Assembly (NCBI GenBank): GCA_949592205.1
Contig: CATIUR010000001.1
Coordinates: 241,106,250 to 241,170,249 of the forward strand
Direction: 5' to 3'
Length of the DNA: 64,000 nt
Source: Helichrysum umbraculigerum
Lineage: Eukaryota; Streptophyta; Magnoliopsida; Asterales; Asteraceae
Shown: positions 11,052 to 22,300 of the stretch, one piece after another
Layout of the letters: each line of letters begins with the position of its first letter
Numbering within the stretch: position 1 is the first letter of the stretch
Notes under the pieces: generated by a model
What the model saw: only the letters and a program-made list of their open reading frames with translations
Database searches by the model: none
What the model was told of the DNA's origin: nothing
Made by a program: the position numbers and the translations under genes

Positions 11052-13623
11052 GGTAACATATCTGAAAATTGCTTTTTCTAATAGTTTGTTCTTTCACTTT
11101 TATATAAGCTATTGTATTCGACATTGCGATTACCAAGGATTGTGAAAAAAATCAAGTAGATATTTCAATTGCTATATATGGTCTTAATAGAGTTAGAATA
11201 TGGATTGGAACTACATGAGGAAAGTGTATTAAAGAACCATGATCTTGAAAAATGTTGGTTTAGATGCCAACTATGAGCTTCGTAGGCCATACAAGATGTT
11301 TGATTATTTGGTGCACTTTGTAGGTATAAATGAGAGTAGTCCAAGTTAATTTATTCTGTAGAAGCTGAAGTTTTGACCCATATGCTTGTGAACTAGGAAT
11401 ATTTTTGTTATGTTGACATCCATACCACGTCAATAGGTTATAATATATAATAGCTTAAAAAAAAGTGGGTCAAAGTGTCAAACGGGCTAAATGTTTGGGG
11501 ATAATTGATTCTGAATGCATACAAACTATTTAATCATTTTATTAATTTAACTTACATAATGTTTATAGACTGTAATCTTATACAACTTTAAGAATAATTG
11601 TAATTGTAATATAGAAAATTCATACATTGTTGTTTCGGGTACCAACCATGACATTATCCACTTTGGCTTCAATTTGCCATCTTTATATTTGTAACTGAAA
11701 CATTACGCATGAGGGAAGATGCAAAAGATCAGTTGAAGAAAGTTTTTGGTGTTCTCAGCACAAAAGAATATCTTCAATTTTTGGAGTATAGTAGAAAATT
11801 GAGCACGAAGCCACAGCTCTGTCACATTGCCCAGTTTGTTCTTTGCACGTTTTCAGCATTCTTCCACCTATGGTCAGAGAGCTGCTCTGAAGTACTTTTC
11901 ACGGCTTGTGTGGCTCTCCAGCTGTTGCTAGATGTCTTACTCCCGGTACTTTCACCAGCTCTGTTTTTTGGCGATCAAGTTTGGGGAGTATTTTTCAATG
12001 TAGTCATTAAGTCTGATTTAAAACTATTGTTGATTCTTGCAATAATCTGTTGCCGATTCTTGCAATTTGTTTTAGTTTATTTATAGAATAGCTAAACAAC
12101 CTTGATAGAATACTAATTCAGATCTTTGATTAACAATTTCATATTGTATACATATAAATTAGACTGTGGATACATTTTAACCTCTTTCAACCATGACCAG
12201 TTCTACAATTAGCTAGAAGACTATTTAATATGTTTGAGATAGGACACAACCCATTTGAGTGAATGGCACCAATATTGTGTCACCTCTATTCATGTCATTG
12301 AATATATTTCTTTTTTTATAACACATGTATGTATATACATATGCGTGTTATCACCTTCCAAGTTCTGTTTTTTCTATGTTCTCGAAGACATTGCTAAAAA
12401 TCTGTTAACCAAGGAAATGCCACATGACACTACTATTTTCAAAATTATAAGTTCCGTTTTGTATATTGTATATTCTTATTCATCAACTATTGACATTATT
12501 AACTGAGACTGTGTATTACTTGCAGCTGCTTGTATTGGAAGATGTAGCTGGACAGGTGGATTACAGGCTTTCAAACATGGAAATAAGTTCACAAGGTGGA
12601 GGTCAAAATTTTACATACAAATTTTACAAAATAAAAGTCAAAATTTTGCTTATATTACTACTAATCATAAGGCAACAAGAATTCTATGTTGTTTATGTGT
12701 AGTTTTGATATACACGTCACATAGCTGTACATCCACGTTTTGTAGTATTAGGACATAATGACTATATTTGAGGCTATGATGTGATTAATTGATAGGACAA
12801 AATATAGACGCTTTTCACTACTGTGTGAATATTGTGTATAAAATTTGCGTAGTTTAATTAACTAATAACTGAGTTCCGCTATTACAACATTTTTGGATTC
12901 ATGTATTTTGTACCGGAGGTTGAGAGCATTCAGTTAACTGAAAGAGTAACTTGTGATAGTCAAAGTTGAGGATTCTAGCGGCATAGTGACTATTTTTGAC
13001 AGTCTGGACAAGCGAGATGGACCAAATCAATTATTTGGTAGAAGCATATACAAACGTTCTAATGTTTTTTACGACAAATGAGCAACTTACATATTTCAAA
13101 GGCACTGGTCATTGATGCCACTGATTGCGGATATTCTAAAAACTCCTAAAGAAGACCATGAACAAGTGAGCTACAATAACATTTTTAAATTTTATTATAC
13201 ATGAGTTTATTTGAATTTATTAGGAGTAAATGTGGCCAAATGGGTGGGTCGTGACAATTGGATAACAAGTAGCAGTGAATACGGTGTGATTAACCCGAAA
13301 CTAATAGATAAGAAATATCTATTAAAGTTATACGGAGTACTATTTAGGTTAACATATAATTTTACGAAAAAATGAATAAGGACGTTTATGCATTAGGCTG
13401 CTTTTTAATAACGGCTCTTATTTTTAGACGTCTATTAATTAGTATTGAATATTCAGTTACATATTAGCTTCACTTTAGATGGTAAATAGTTATGCATAGT
13501 TATAATGACGTTACATATCTTAGATTGAGAAATGTACCCCCTGATATTTTGGGCTATTTTTCTTTCTAATGATATTGTGTAACAATTTTGGTAACTTATC
13601 ATATATGTTAATGTATCATTCAG

Positions 13624-13728
13624 GTTTCATTTAGGACTAAGATCTTCCGACCAAACATGTACAGTAGTGGTAGCATTTGCTTTGATATCCAGAAGGGGCA
13701 GTGGAGCTCAGCTCTAACAATCTCAAAG
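13624..13728 (+). pseudogene. Ubiquitin-conjugating enzyme (E2) exon fragment
   Basis: This 35-codon segment matches the catalytic exon of plant class I E2 enzymes of the UBC8/UBC10 type. It holds VSFRTKIF.PN, then GSICFDI with the catalytic cysteine in ICxD, then QW..ALTISK. In the family this exon starts after an intron and ends at ALTISK before the next intron. Here the acceptor AG at 13622-13623 is kept, but the base pair after the final AAG is AA rather than GT. No neighbouring E2 exons (HPN entry, C-terminal helix) are present. Substitutions such as F for L after the catalytic Cys, and QKGQ for LKEQ, also point to a decaying captured genomic fragment and not a retrocopy. Confidence 0.75.
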
Positions 13729-14116
13729 AATAGCTCTTTGACAAATATATTTTTATTTCTATTATCATATACTTATTTTTTATTCTTTACTGAGATTTTT
13801 CATCTATGCTACATGCATATATCGATACACAACACACTTGGTCAGGATTTATAAATGAAAAAAAGTTTGTGTTGTGGTTCACCTTTAGATGTTTCGTAGT
13901 AGTAATTGTAAGTTTTACTATCAAGTTGTAATGTTCAAGCTGGTATATCATATTAAACATTATATCATAAAAATTATTTAATTAAAGACGTATCATTGAT
14001 CCGTAGTACCCTTAAATTCTAAATATATATTCACGTCATAAAGATAAAATATGTATTTATAGCGTTATTGAAAAATTCAAATAATAATATAACATTTGTC
14101 TTATAATATGGCATAG

Positions 14117-14144
14117 CCCGCAAATTTTGCGGGTTATGATCTAG
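14117..14144 (+). repeat. Helitron-like 3' terminus (hairpin plus CTAG|T)
   Basis: A perfect 8-bp stem CCCGCAAA/TTTGCGGG with a single-base centre lies at 14117-14133. Seven bases further on comes CTAG, followed by T. Helitrons end in a short GC-rich hairpin followed within about a dozen bases by CTRR and insert between A and T, so this fits. A weaker, decayed version (CCGC..GCGG hairpin, then CTCG|T) occurs at 14383-14410. Confidence 0.6.
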
Positions 14145-14592
14145 TATACTGTTATAAGTAATAAGTAATGTTTAATTAACAAGAAAGATGTATATTAAAT
14201 ATATCACAACCGAGTCCTTTCTTGATAGTTTCTTTCACTCAATTTCTAAGTTTTTGAAACTAATAATACTCTTTGACGCATTTTATATTTATTAAAAAAA
14301 AAATACAACACAACTTATGACAAGATACGAATCTCGACATTTATTTGTAAATTAATAAAATAACGTAGGATTTTAAGCTTCGCCGCAACGCGCGGGTAAT
14401 AAAAACTCGTTTTTAATAAACTATGTTATGATGAGCGTAATTTTTTCAACATTTTTTTGATATCCAATATATATCCATTATCCGCTTAATTCATCGGATA
14501 AGGATGTGGACGGATAATTTCGAATACAACTGAATATGAATATGGATGAAAAATAATGAACGGATACGAATGTGAATAGGGCTCAATCATGT
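14145..14592. other. AT-rich spacer
   Basis: Nothing coding was seen. It includes the decayed Helitron-like hairpin near 14383-14410. Confidence 0.4.
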
Positions 14593-15723
14593 CTAGGGCT
14601 GTTCACAGTTCGGATAAAACCGGATTATCCAATTGGATAACTCGGATCGGATCATATGGTTTGGATTAGGGGTGTTCAGTATTTGGTTTGAAACCGTTTA
14701 ACCCGAAAATCGAACCAAATAAAAATCGAAAAAAAACCGAACCGAATTTTGAAAACGGTTTTTGGATCGATAAAACCGAAAACCGAATTTGAATTTGGTT
14801 TTCGGTTTTAAAAATTTTGAATTCGGTTTAATCGAAAACCGAATTCAAAAAAATAATATTATTTTTTCGGTTTTTCGGTTCGATTTTCGGTTTTTTTTGT
14901 TAGTTTTTCGGTTTTTATGTTCGGTTTTCGGTTTTTTTGTACGGTTTTTAGTTTTTTTTTTAAGTTTTTCGGGTTTTTGTTGGAATTCGGTTTTTTCGAT
15001 TTTAACCGAAACCGAACCGAATTCGAATTCGGTTTTCGGTTTGAATTCGGTGTTCGGTTCGGTTTTGCCCAAAAAAATTTCAAAACCGAACAACCCGAAC
15101 CGAATAAACCGAGGAAATCGAAAACCGAACCGATGAACACCCCTAGTTTGGATAATTGGATTTTTGGATCGGTTCGGATCAAAACCAAACTTATTATTTT
15201 GGATCACGGTTTGGTTTTGGTTTGTAAATTACAAACCGGATTATCCAAAAAAACCAAATAACAAATGAATATATATTTTTCAAACATTATATTATATGTA
15301 TATATATGAACATACAAAATAGTTTACTAATTTATTAATATTCTATAAATATCCAAATAAAATAGGTAGTTTATAGTTTACAAAATTGTTTACTTATATA
15401 TGTAGGTAATTTATAGTTTCGTTTTGCATTTTACTATTATATTACACACACATATATATGTACTAGGAGATGCAAATGAGAACCATCTATTTTGTATAAT
15501 TTTATTATAATATCTAACATATTTTTAGTAGATATTGAATATATTTATGTATGTGTTTGGATATCCAAAAACTAAACCGATCCATCCAAATAATAATTCG
15601 GATGGATTGGTTCGGTTTTTGAATTTGTTTGGACGGATCGGATTTATATTTTCAAAACCATAATCCATTTAGATTCATGTATATAAATCAGTTTTGAACC
15701 GATCCATCCATTTGAACACCCCT
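14593..15723. mobile_element. Outer hAT-type MITE, interrupted by a second one
   Basis: The element starts (C)TAGGGCTGTTCACAG and ends GAACACCCCT(A), so TAGGGSTGTTCA forms the terminal inverted repeat. It is flanked by the 8-bp direct repeat AATCATGT at 14585-14592 and 15724-15731. The exact border is ambiguous by one base. The interior carries repeated GGATCGGTTCGGAT-like words. It has no coding capacity. It is split by a 479-bp element at 14667-15145. Confidence 0.8.
14667..15145. mobile_element. Inner hAT-type MITE, 479 bp, exact 8-bp target duplication
   Basis: It begins TAGGGGTGTTCAGTATTTGG and ends GAACACCCCTA. It is flanked by GTTTGGAT at 14659-14666 and 15146-15153, an exact 8-bp duplication within the outer element. 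The interior is an extreme low-complexity mosaic of CCGAAAACCGAA and its complement. That mosaic opens long overlapping reading frames on both strands that are not genes. Confidence 0.88.
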
Positions 15724-15731
15724 AATCATGT

Positions 15732-15944
15732 GTCTAACCCTCGATATAATAGATGCATCTCCTTTTGAGTTTTGAGAAAGAAAGAAACAAAGAAAGAGGG
15801 TAGAAAATGTAAAATAAGTATTCAGGGATGATTCGGACTTGAAAATATCTATGGAAGGAGAAATCTGGAAAAAAAGGAAAGAAAACCTAATTACTAAAAA
15901 GAGCAAAAGTTGGAGATTTAATCGGGACCGTTGGTTGTTTTAAA
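15732..15944. other. Spacer upstream of the RNA-binding protein gene
   Basis: Purine-rich on the + strand (AAAGAAAGAAACAAAGAAAG near 15777). It probably contains the proximal promoter of the downstream gene, but no clear TATA box was identified. Confidence 0.35.
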
Positions 15945-16253
15945 GTGAATAGATCCAGCAAATCACTTTTGTTTATTCCCTGCTTCTTCTTCTGTCGCTC
16001 ATATCATCATTATCATCCATCCATCATCATCATCATCATCCAGGTTGACCTACCCATCCATCCATCCATCCATCCTCGCCTCCGCCTCACACAACCTCTC
16101 TCTCTCTCTCTACCAATTCTAGAGAGAGAAACAACAACATCGACTCCTAGGGTTATAGATACAATACAAACCCTCACTATTCACACACATATTTAATTGT
16201 TTTATTTATTTATAGAAATAGAATAGTTATAGATACATATAGATATTTAATTG
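15945..16253 (+). promoter_or_regulatory. Probable 5' untranslated leader of the RNA-binding protein gene
   Basis: The stretch holds CATC/CCAT microsatellites around 16000-16075 and a CT run (CTCTCTCTCTCTCTCTAC) near 16097-16113. Both are common in plant 5' untranslated regions. The transcription start is not defined by sequence alone. Confidence 0.45.
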
Positions 16254-17977
16254 ATGGATTCAGATCAGGGAAAGCTATTCATCGGAGGAATTTCATGGGA
16301 GACGTCAGAAGACAGGCTTAAAGAGTATTTCGGTAATTATGGGGAGATCCTTCAGACCGTCGTTATGAGAGATAAGATCTCCGGCAGGCCACGTGGTTTT
16401 GGTTTCGTCGTCTTTTCAGATCCCTCTGTTCTCGACGCTGTTCTTCAAGAGAAACACACCATTGACGGCCGAACGGTATTCACCTCTCTGTTTTCTCTCT
16501 TACCCTAGATCTCTACTTAACCCTAATTTTGTAAATTAGAGGCTATCACTACTTAATTAGTTGTAAAAACTGCATCAATTAAAGGGTTTTTATTAGTCTC
16601 TTGTTGATGCTGGCTTAGATTAAACTTACACGTCGAGTAAACAAATTTGATTCAACCTATCTATTTGGACTGCCCATTAAAGGACTTTTTCTTTTGGTTT
16701 TTGATTAATTAGTGCGTCTGATGAAAGCTGGACTTAACTACCATAGTTTGTCAACATGCTTATTATGCATATTCCTGTAAAAGAAAATGCTTGTAATGAT
16801 GTTCATGTTTCTTTAACTGTTTTTAAAGGTTGAGGCTAAGAGAGCCCTATCAAGAGAAGAACAACAGGTATCAAAAGCTGGAAACCCGAATGCTGGTGGT
16901 AGAACATCTGGTGGTGGTGGGAATATGAGGACAAAGAAAATTTTTGTTGGGGGCTTGCCACCCACTCTGAGTGAAGAAGGGTTTCGTCAGTATTTTGAAG
17001 CTTATGGACAGGTAACCGATGTAGTAGTAATGTATGATCAGCAGACTAATAGGCCTCGTGGGTTTGGATTCATTTCATTCGATTCTGAAGAAGCTGTCGA
17101 TAGGGTTTTACACAAGACATTCCATGATTTGAACGGGAAGCAAGTAGAAGTTAAGCGTGCTCTTCCTAAAGATGCTAATCCTGGCGGTGGTGGTGGTAGT
17201 GGACGTTCCATGGGTGGTGGCGGAAGCTATCAAGGTTACGGGGGGTCATCCGGGGGAAACTCAGGTTCTTATGAGAGTCGAATGGATTCTAACAGGTACA
17301 TGCAATCTCAAAATGCTGGTGGAGGATTTCCTTCTTATGGCACTCCTGGATATGGCTATGGTCCTGGAAGTAATGGAATGGGTTACAACGGTTATGGTAA
17401 CTATGGTGGTGGAAACACAGGTTATGGTGCTCCAACTGGTGCACCTTATGGTAATCCAAATGTACCAACTGCAGGTTACGGAACCGGCCCAACTGGTGGT
17501 GCACGAAATTCATGGAATGCTCAGCAGTCTTCCGGATATGGTGGTGCTGGAGCCTATGGAAATGCACCGTGGGGGGCTTCTGCTGCTGGTGGTGGTGGTC
17601 CACAAGGAACAGTACCTACCGGTCAATCTCCAAGTGGAGCTGCTGGGTATGGGAATCAAGGTTACGGTTATGGTGGTGGCTATGGTGGTAGTGATGGGTC
17701 CTATGGTAATCCTGTTGGGTATGGTGCTGTTGGGGGCCGTATTGGGAGTGCTCCAAATAGCAATTCTGGTGCTGGTGTTGGTCCTGGGGGAGATATGCAG
17801 TCAGGCAGTGGTAGCTATATGGGAAGTGGTTATGGTGATGCCAATGGGAATTCAGGTTATGGTAACTCAGGGTGGAGAGCTGATCCATCACAAGCTTCTA
17901 CGAACTATGGTGCTCAGGGAAATGGTGCACAAGCTGGGTATGGTGGCTATGGAAGTGCTCCAGCTCGACAGGGTTAA
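16254..17977 (+). CDS. hnRNP A/B-like RNA-binding protein, two RRMs and Gly-rich tail
   Basis: Two exons, 16254-16475 and 16829-17977, join at a phase-0 GT-AG intron to give 456 residues. The first ATG of the frame (16254) precedes RRM1 by a few residues and is taken as the start. RRM1 has RNP2 LFIGGI at residues 8-13 and RNP1 RGFGFVVF at 47-54. RRM2 has RNP2 IFVGGL at 112-117 and RNP1 RGFGFISF at 151-158. From about residue 190 to the end the protein is rich in Gly, Tyr, Ser, Asn and Gln with many GYG repeats, a low-complexity tail of the kind that drives condensation. This is the architecture of plant heterogeneous nuclear ribonucleoprotein 1-type proteins, expected in the nucleus or shuttling and acting in mRNA processing and transport. 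No frame damage is seen. It converges with the synthase gene on the opposite strand. Confidence 0.95.
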
Positions 17978-19305
17978 AAACAGAGATTTTGATCTTGGAC
18001 TTGTGAAACAATCATTCCGTTGCGGGTGTAAAAATGATTGGCCTCAAGGATATCATGCTCGCAATTGGAATGGTTGGCTTGCTTGATTCTCAGTAGTTTG
18101 CCTTATCTATTTTACTGGTTTTAAATAAGTCGTATTTTTGAGGAGTAGAGTTGGTTAATCATTTGCTTCTTAAGTTGGGTTTCTGTTTGGCTTGCTTATT
18201 ATAGTGTGTACTAGATTTTGTTATGGAGTTGCTCTATAATAGTGTTCTAAGATAATTTTCATATATTATTCTAACATATTAACTGCTGTGCTGATATATG
18301 CTGTGATGTTGCAATTTTTGGAGCTTCTTACAGGTGAAGCTCAGTTACACACAACCTTGTATAAGGTGTTTGTTTTTTGGTAGTCTTTCATCAATTTTGA
18401 TCGTGACAGTTAGGAGTAAGGATATGTAAATAAGTTGTTTGTAGGAGTAAAAGTGTAAAGTCACCTTTAGGATTCTGCAGTTGTAGTGGATAGTGGTAAC
18501 GATAGTGGTAGTGGTAGTTGAACTTTGACAATGGCATAATCATTTGTCCCCTGTGCCCTTGTGTTGTACAGGAGGAGAAAAATGCTCGACTATAAAGTGA
18601 AGTGACTAAGCTGATCTTTATCCAAGGATTTGATAGTGTTGAAAGTGGAGCTTGAAAGCAATGATGCTGAAGCTCATTACATGGATTGCATTCTTCATTC
18701 GGATGGAGTTTTCCTTCCTGGATATAGCTCGTGGTGGTATGTCAATATAAGAATGGTTAAGAAGCTAACATTTGAATCTTATATATATTTTACTAGTTAG
18801 GGTTATTACCACTCAACAAGTTATAGATGGTAGATGAATTGATGGTTTTTGTCCATAGTTTCTTAGGGGGAGTAAGCTAATTGTTATATGGTTGCAATAA
18901 CTTGGGGTTTTGTTTTGAGATTTAACGTGCATCCGCTTATCAACATTTTCGTATTACTCGTCATTTTATTGTAGTAAGTAAATAAGTTATTGCTCAATTA
19001 CAACATATGCTTTCCTCTCCTTTGTTATGCGCTATTTGTGTAAGAGGTTTAACCAACCGATATTGATGTCTGATATAGTAAATCATCTGTATGTCGCCTT
19101 TGGAGTTTGTAGTGTGTTTACCAGTGGTTTTTGCTGGGCTAAAATTCCCTGGTGTCATGTAGGTATACATATTCTTAAAAAGGCATGTATTTTTGTCATC
19201 TGTTATACTGTATATAGAACCAAATTGGATAAAAGGAAGGACAAATAGAGTCTATTGGTACAACATGAATAAATTACAAATCAAACTGGCCACAAAGGAT
19301 TACAT
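17978..19305 (+). other. 3' region of the RNA-binding protein gene and convergent spacer
   Basis: The first few hundred bases are probably the 3' untranslated region. No further coding exon is recognisable on either strand. The end of the opposing synthase transcript should also lie here, left of its stop at 19306. No polyadenylation site can be assigned with confidence. Confidence 0.4.
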
Positions 19306-22300
19306 TCAATTTAAAGAGTAAGCTGAGATCATGCCCTTGTAAGGATCATGTAGCGCAGTAATGTTTCCAGGCCTTGAGAATACGACCTTCACAAAAGATG
19401 TTACAATGGATTGTTAGGATGACTTAGTGCAAATATGTGTTGCTGATAGTCAATTTCTGTAGTATATTACCTGATAGACGCCGAGTGTGTGGGTTTTAAA
19501 ACCAGCAGCACAGTAATCAAAATAGTACTCCCATGTACGAATGAACTTTTGGTTGAAGCCCAAAGCAAGGATTTTGCTGTAATAGACACTTAATCAGTAA
19601 CTGCAACAAGTCATTTATCAAAACAACACCTAAAAATAATAATTTGTCCATACCTTTGCTTTTCCATGAAGTTTGTCCTCCAATATCTAAGTGTCTGATA
19701 ATAATGTATCCCTATATTCTCCACATGCTCTACACTGCAATTTTAAGCATTTTGATGAGATTTAAGGTGGCCAAGAAAGTAAAAGAAAGAAATTAAGATT
19801 TACCAGAGTCTGGATGAGGCAGCCATGGCCTTGGTGACTCTGCTAAGTGAAGGCAAACACCCTCCTGGAAATATGTATTCTTTTATAAAGTCTGAGCTCC
19901 GCCTGTACTCATCATACCTTCCGTCTGGGATGGATATGAACTGAACATTCAAAATGTCAGCACTTTCCTTCTTGTTATGGTAATTCTTATACATTCTTAG
20001 TCGAGAAGATACCTGTAAGACAAAAAGCCCATCATCTGCCATTACTGATTCACAACACTGGAAAAACTCCTCCATGTATTCATGACCAACAGCTTCCAGC
20101 ATTTCGCTGCAATTTAACACACATACTTCTCTGTTATACAAATTTCATTTTTGAGATAGGACATAATTCAACTCAACTCACCAGGATATTATTCTATTGT
20201 ATTTGTAAGTGTCTGGCAATTGTCTATAGTCGCACAACAGAAATCTGATTCGGTCCTGAACAATGAAGGAATTTGAGTGCGATGTTAATTGATGTAGAGC
20301 CTTTTGGATATGTATATAATGATTGTACTTGTTAACAAGTAGTAAATACCTGTAGGCCAGCTTCCTTCACTTTGTTTTCTGCGTATCTAAGTTGCTCTTC
20401 AGAAAGGGTGATGCCTGTATATTTACAACCGGTTCGTTTCACTAGTTCAATAGCTAAAGTTCCCCACCCACATCCTATCTCGAGAACCTCTTGGTCCGTA
20501 TAAACTCTTGCCTATTAAGGTTTCAGGGATACAAATATGAGAGTCTTGCTTATCAAAACTTAAAGTCCCAAAATATGCAAATACTCACTTTTTCAATTAA
20601 TGAAGAGATTTTTCTCATCTGTGCTGTTTTCAAGTCTTCGTCTTCACTCTATTAAAAGTTGTTATGTGCAGAAAGAGTTATTACATTGAATAAAAACAAG
20701 GAACGAAATTTCAAAATTTGAAAATCCTCACCTTGAATATCGCACATGAATATGTCATGGTCTCGTCCAAGAAAAGGGCAAAGAGCTCGTTACTCTAAGA
20801 AACACACAGATGAAATATACTTCGATAAGTCGAATACAACACGTTGTATGCTAATAGAAGTCTCTACAACATAGAAAGAAATTTTGAAATACCAGATCGT
20901 AGTGGCGAGATATGTTCCTACGTGCCTGAGTAAGAGAATTTTGCCTTGAAATATGATGATAGAAATACTTAGCAGATGCCACTCCAGCTGTTAAAAACAT
21001 TGGTGTCCACCAGCCTCTGAAAACGACACACATAGAATACGGTGAACAACCATGAATGATTTGTACAACAAATGTAATTCACTTGAAAGCTATATATAAC
21101 TACCTACCTCTTATTAGAGCTGGAGGCAGTAGTTTGTAAATCTCTGTTAAAAATGAAGATCTGCGAAACAGGACAATTTCAGTGAGGAAGCAAAGAAAGG
21201 AAGTAGCTAGATATCAACCAAAATTTATTAATATTACCATAAACATATTTAAAAGGCCTTCTTTTTTATCAACAAAGGAGAAGTCTCCATTTATGTACGC
21301 ATCCGCAAGACCTAAATCAGCTTCTGTAGCAATCTGCAGAGAGCGATTTCAGCAGATGCATGACTAGTAACTAAATTTGAGCAACAATCCAGGTTGATTC
21401 TAACCTTCCAATAAAACTGGGGATTGTGAATTTTCAAATAAACTTTCAAAGGGCTCTTCTTTCTGGTTCCCTCAAAGGTGAACATGGTACCTCCTTCTTC
21501 CAATAAACTGTATGAAAAAGATATGTATATACTCCGTATATCATTATCATCATCATCATTAAGTTTGAATAAACAGTAATGTTGGCTTTTATTTGAGTTT
21601 AAAAAGTGATGATATATAACATGTGAGAATGTTACTCACATTAAACTGCCCATAGAAATATAATCTTGAAGAAACCTAGAGACCAAAAACCGTGCACCAG
21701 TTTCCATCAAAGAGGGCACCATATGATTAGGATCGTTGAGTAGTTCACTACTCGTTTTAAGCATGCTGTTTGCAGCAACCATACCAGCCTGAAAAATGCT
21801 AAAACATTGAGATTGTAATAAAATCCACTAACAGATATCCATTTAATAAGAATAAGAATAATTAATATACCTTTAATCCATCCTCGTGAAACCCATAACC
21901 TATAAAAATAAATTCGAATCATTAAAGATCAAAGAGATTTGCGTCACTGCATATAAGTTCAAAACTCCAAACAAAATGTATCATTTTTATACACCAAACA
22001 TTCGAGAACCCATACCAAAAGCAAATATTTTACGAATCACAACCTGTAATGATATATGACGGAAACGTTCTGAGTTGACTATGAGAATAGAAGGTTTATA
22101 ACACTAAAATTGGCTGACAGAGATGTCAGGAGTTGACTATAACAAATGAAAGGCAAAAGAAAGCTGCCAACCAGAACCTTAAACGCGACCTATTTACCCT
22201 AACCCAGTTAACCGATTACCCAACCCAGCTCTTATATTTTATCACTTCTAAGAGAATTACCGTAACATTTTTTAGTTATTTTTAGCAATTACAATCCAAC

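Larger units (their letters stand above)
10736..14144 (+). mobile_element. Candidate Helitron 3' portion carrying exon-like gene fragments
   Basis: A Helitron-like 3' terminus lies at 14117-14144. Upstream on the same strand are exon-like pieces that do not form one gene. One, at 10932-11051 (begins VWVSTVGKIIEML), is bounded by AG and GT. Others are an open stretch at 11709 (MREDAKDQLKKVFG), a piece at 12526-12596 (LLVLEDVAGQVDYRL) and a ubiquitin-conjugating-enzyme exon at 13624-13728. Capture of gene pieces with introns is typical of plant Helitrons. The 5' end was not found, so the left boundary given here is arbitrary. The pieces other than the E2 exon are not recognised. Confidence 0.45.

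Noticed and set aside
11709..12086. ORF starting MREDAKDQLKKVFG as a helicase-associated (RTEL1-like) gene
   Set aside because: Only a short helix-like stretch is suggestive. The rest of the frame is not protein-like, so no family is assigned.
14789..15261. Overlapping reading frames of 109-120 codons on both strands
   Set aside because: They come from CCGAAAACC low-complexity words inside a MITE and encode only Lys/Asn/Pro or Phe-rich repeats.
17157..18086. Long alternative + strand frame (309 codons) and - strand His-rich frames over the RNA-binding protein gene
   Set aside because: They are shadows of the Gly-rich coding exon. Only the frame with two RRMs has family support.
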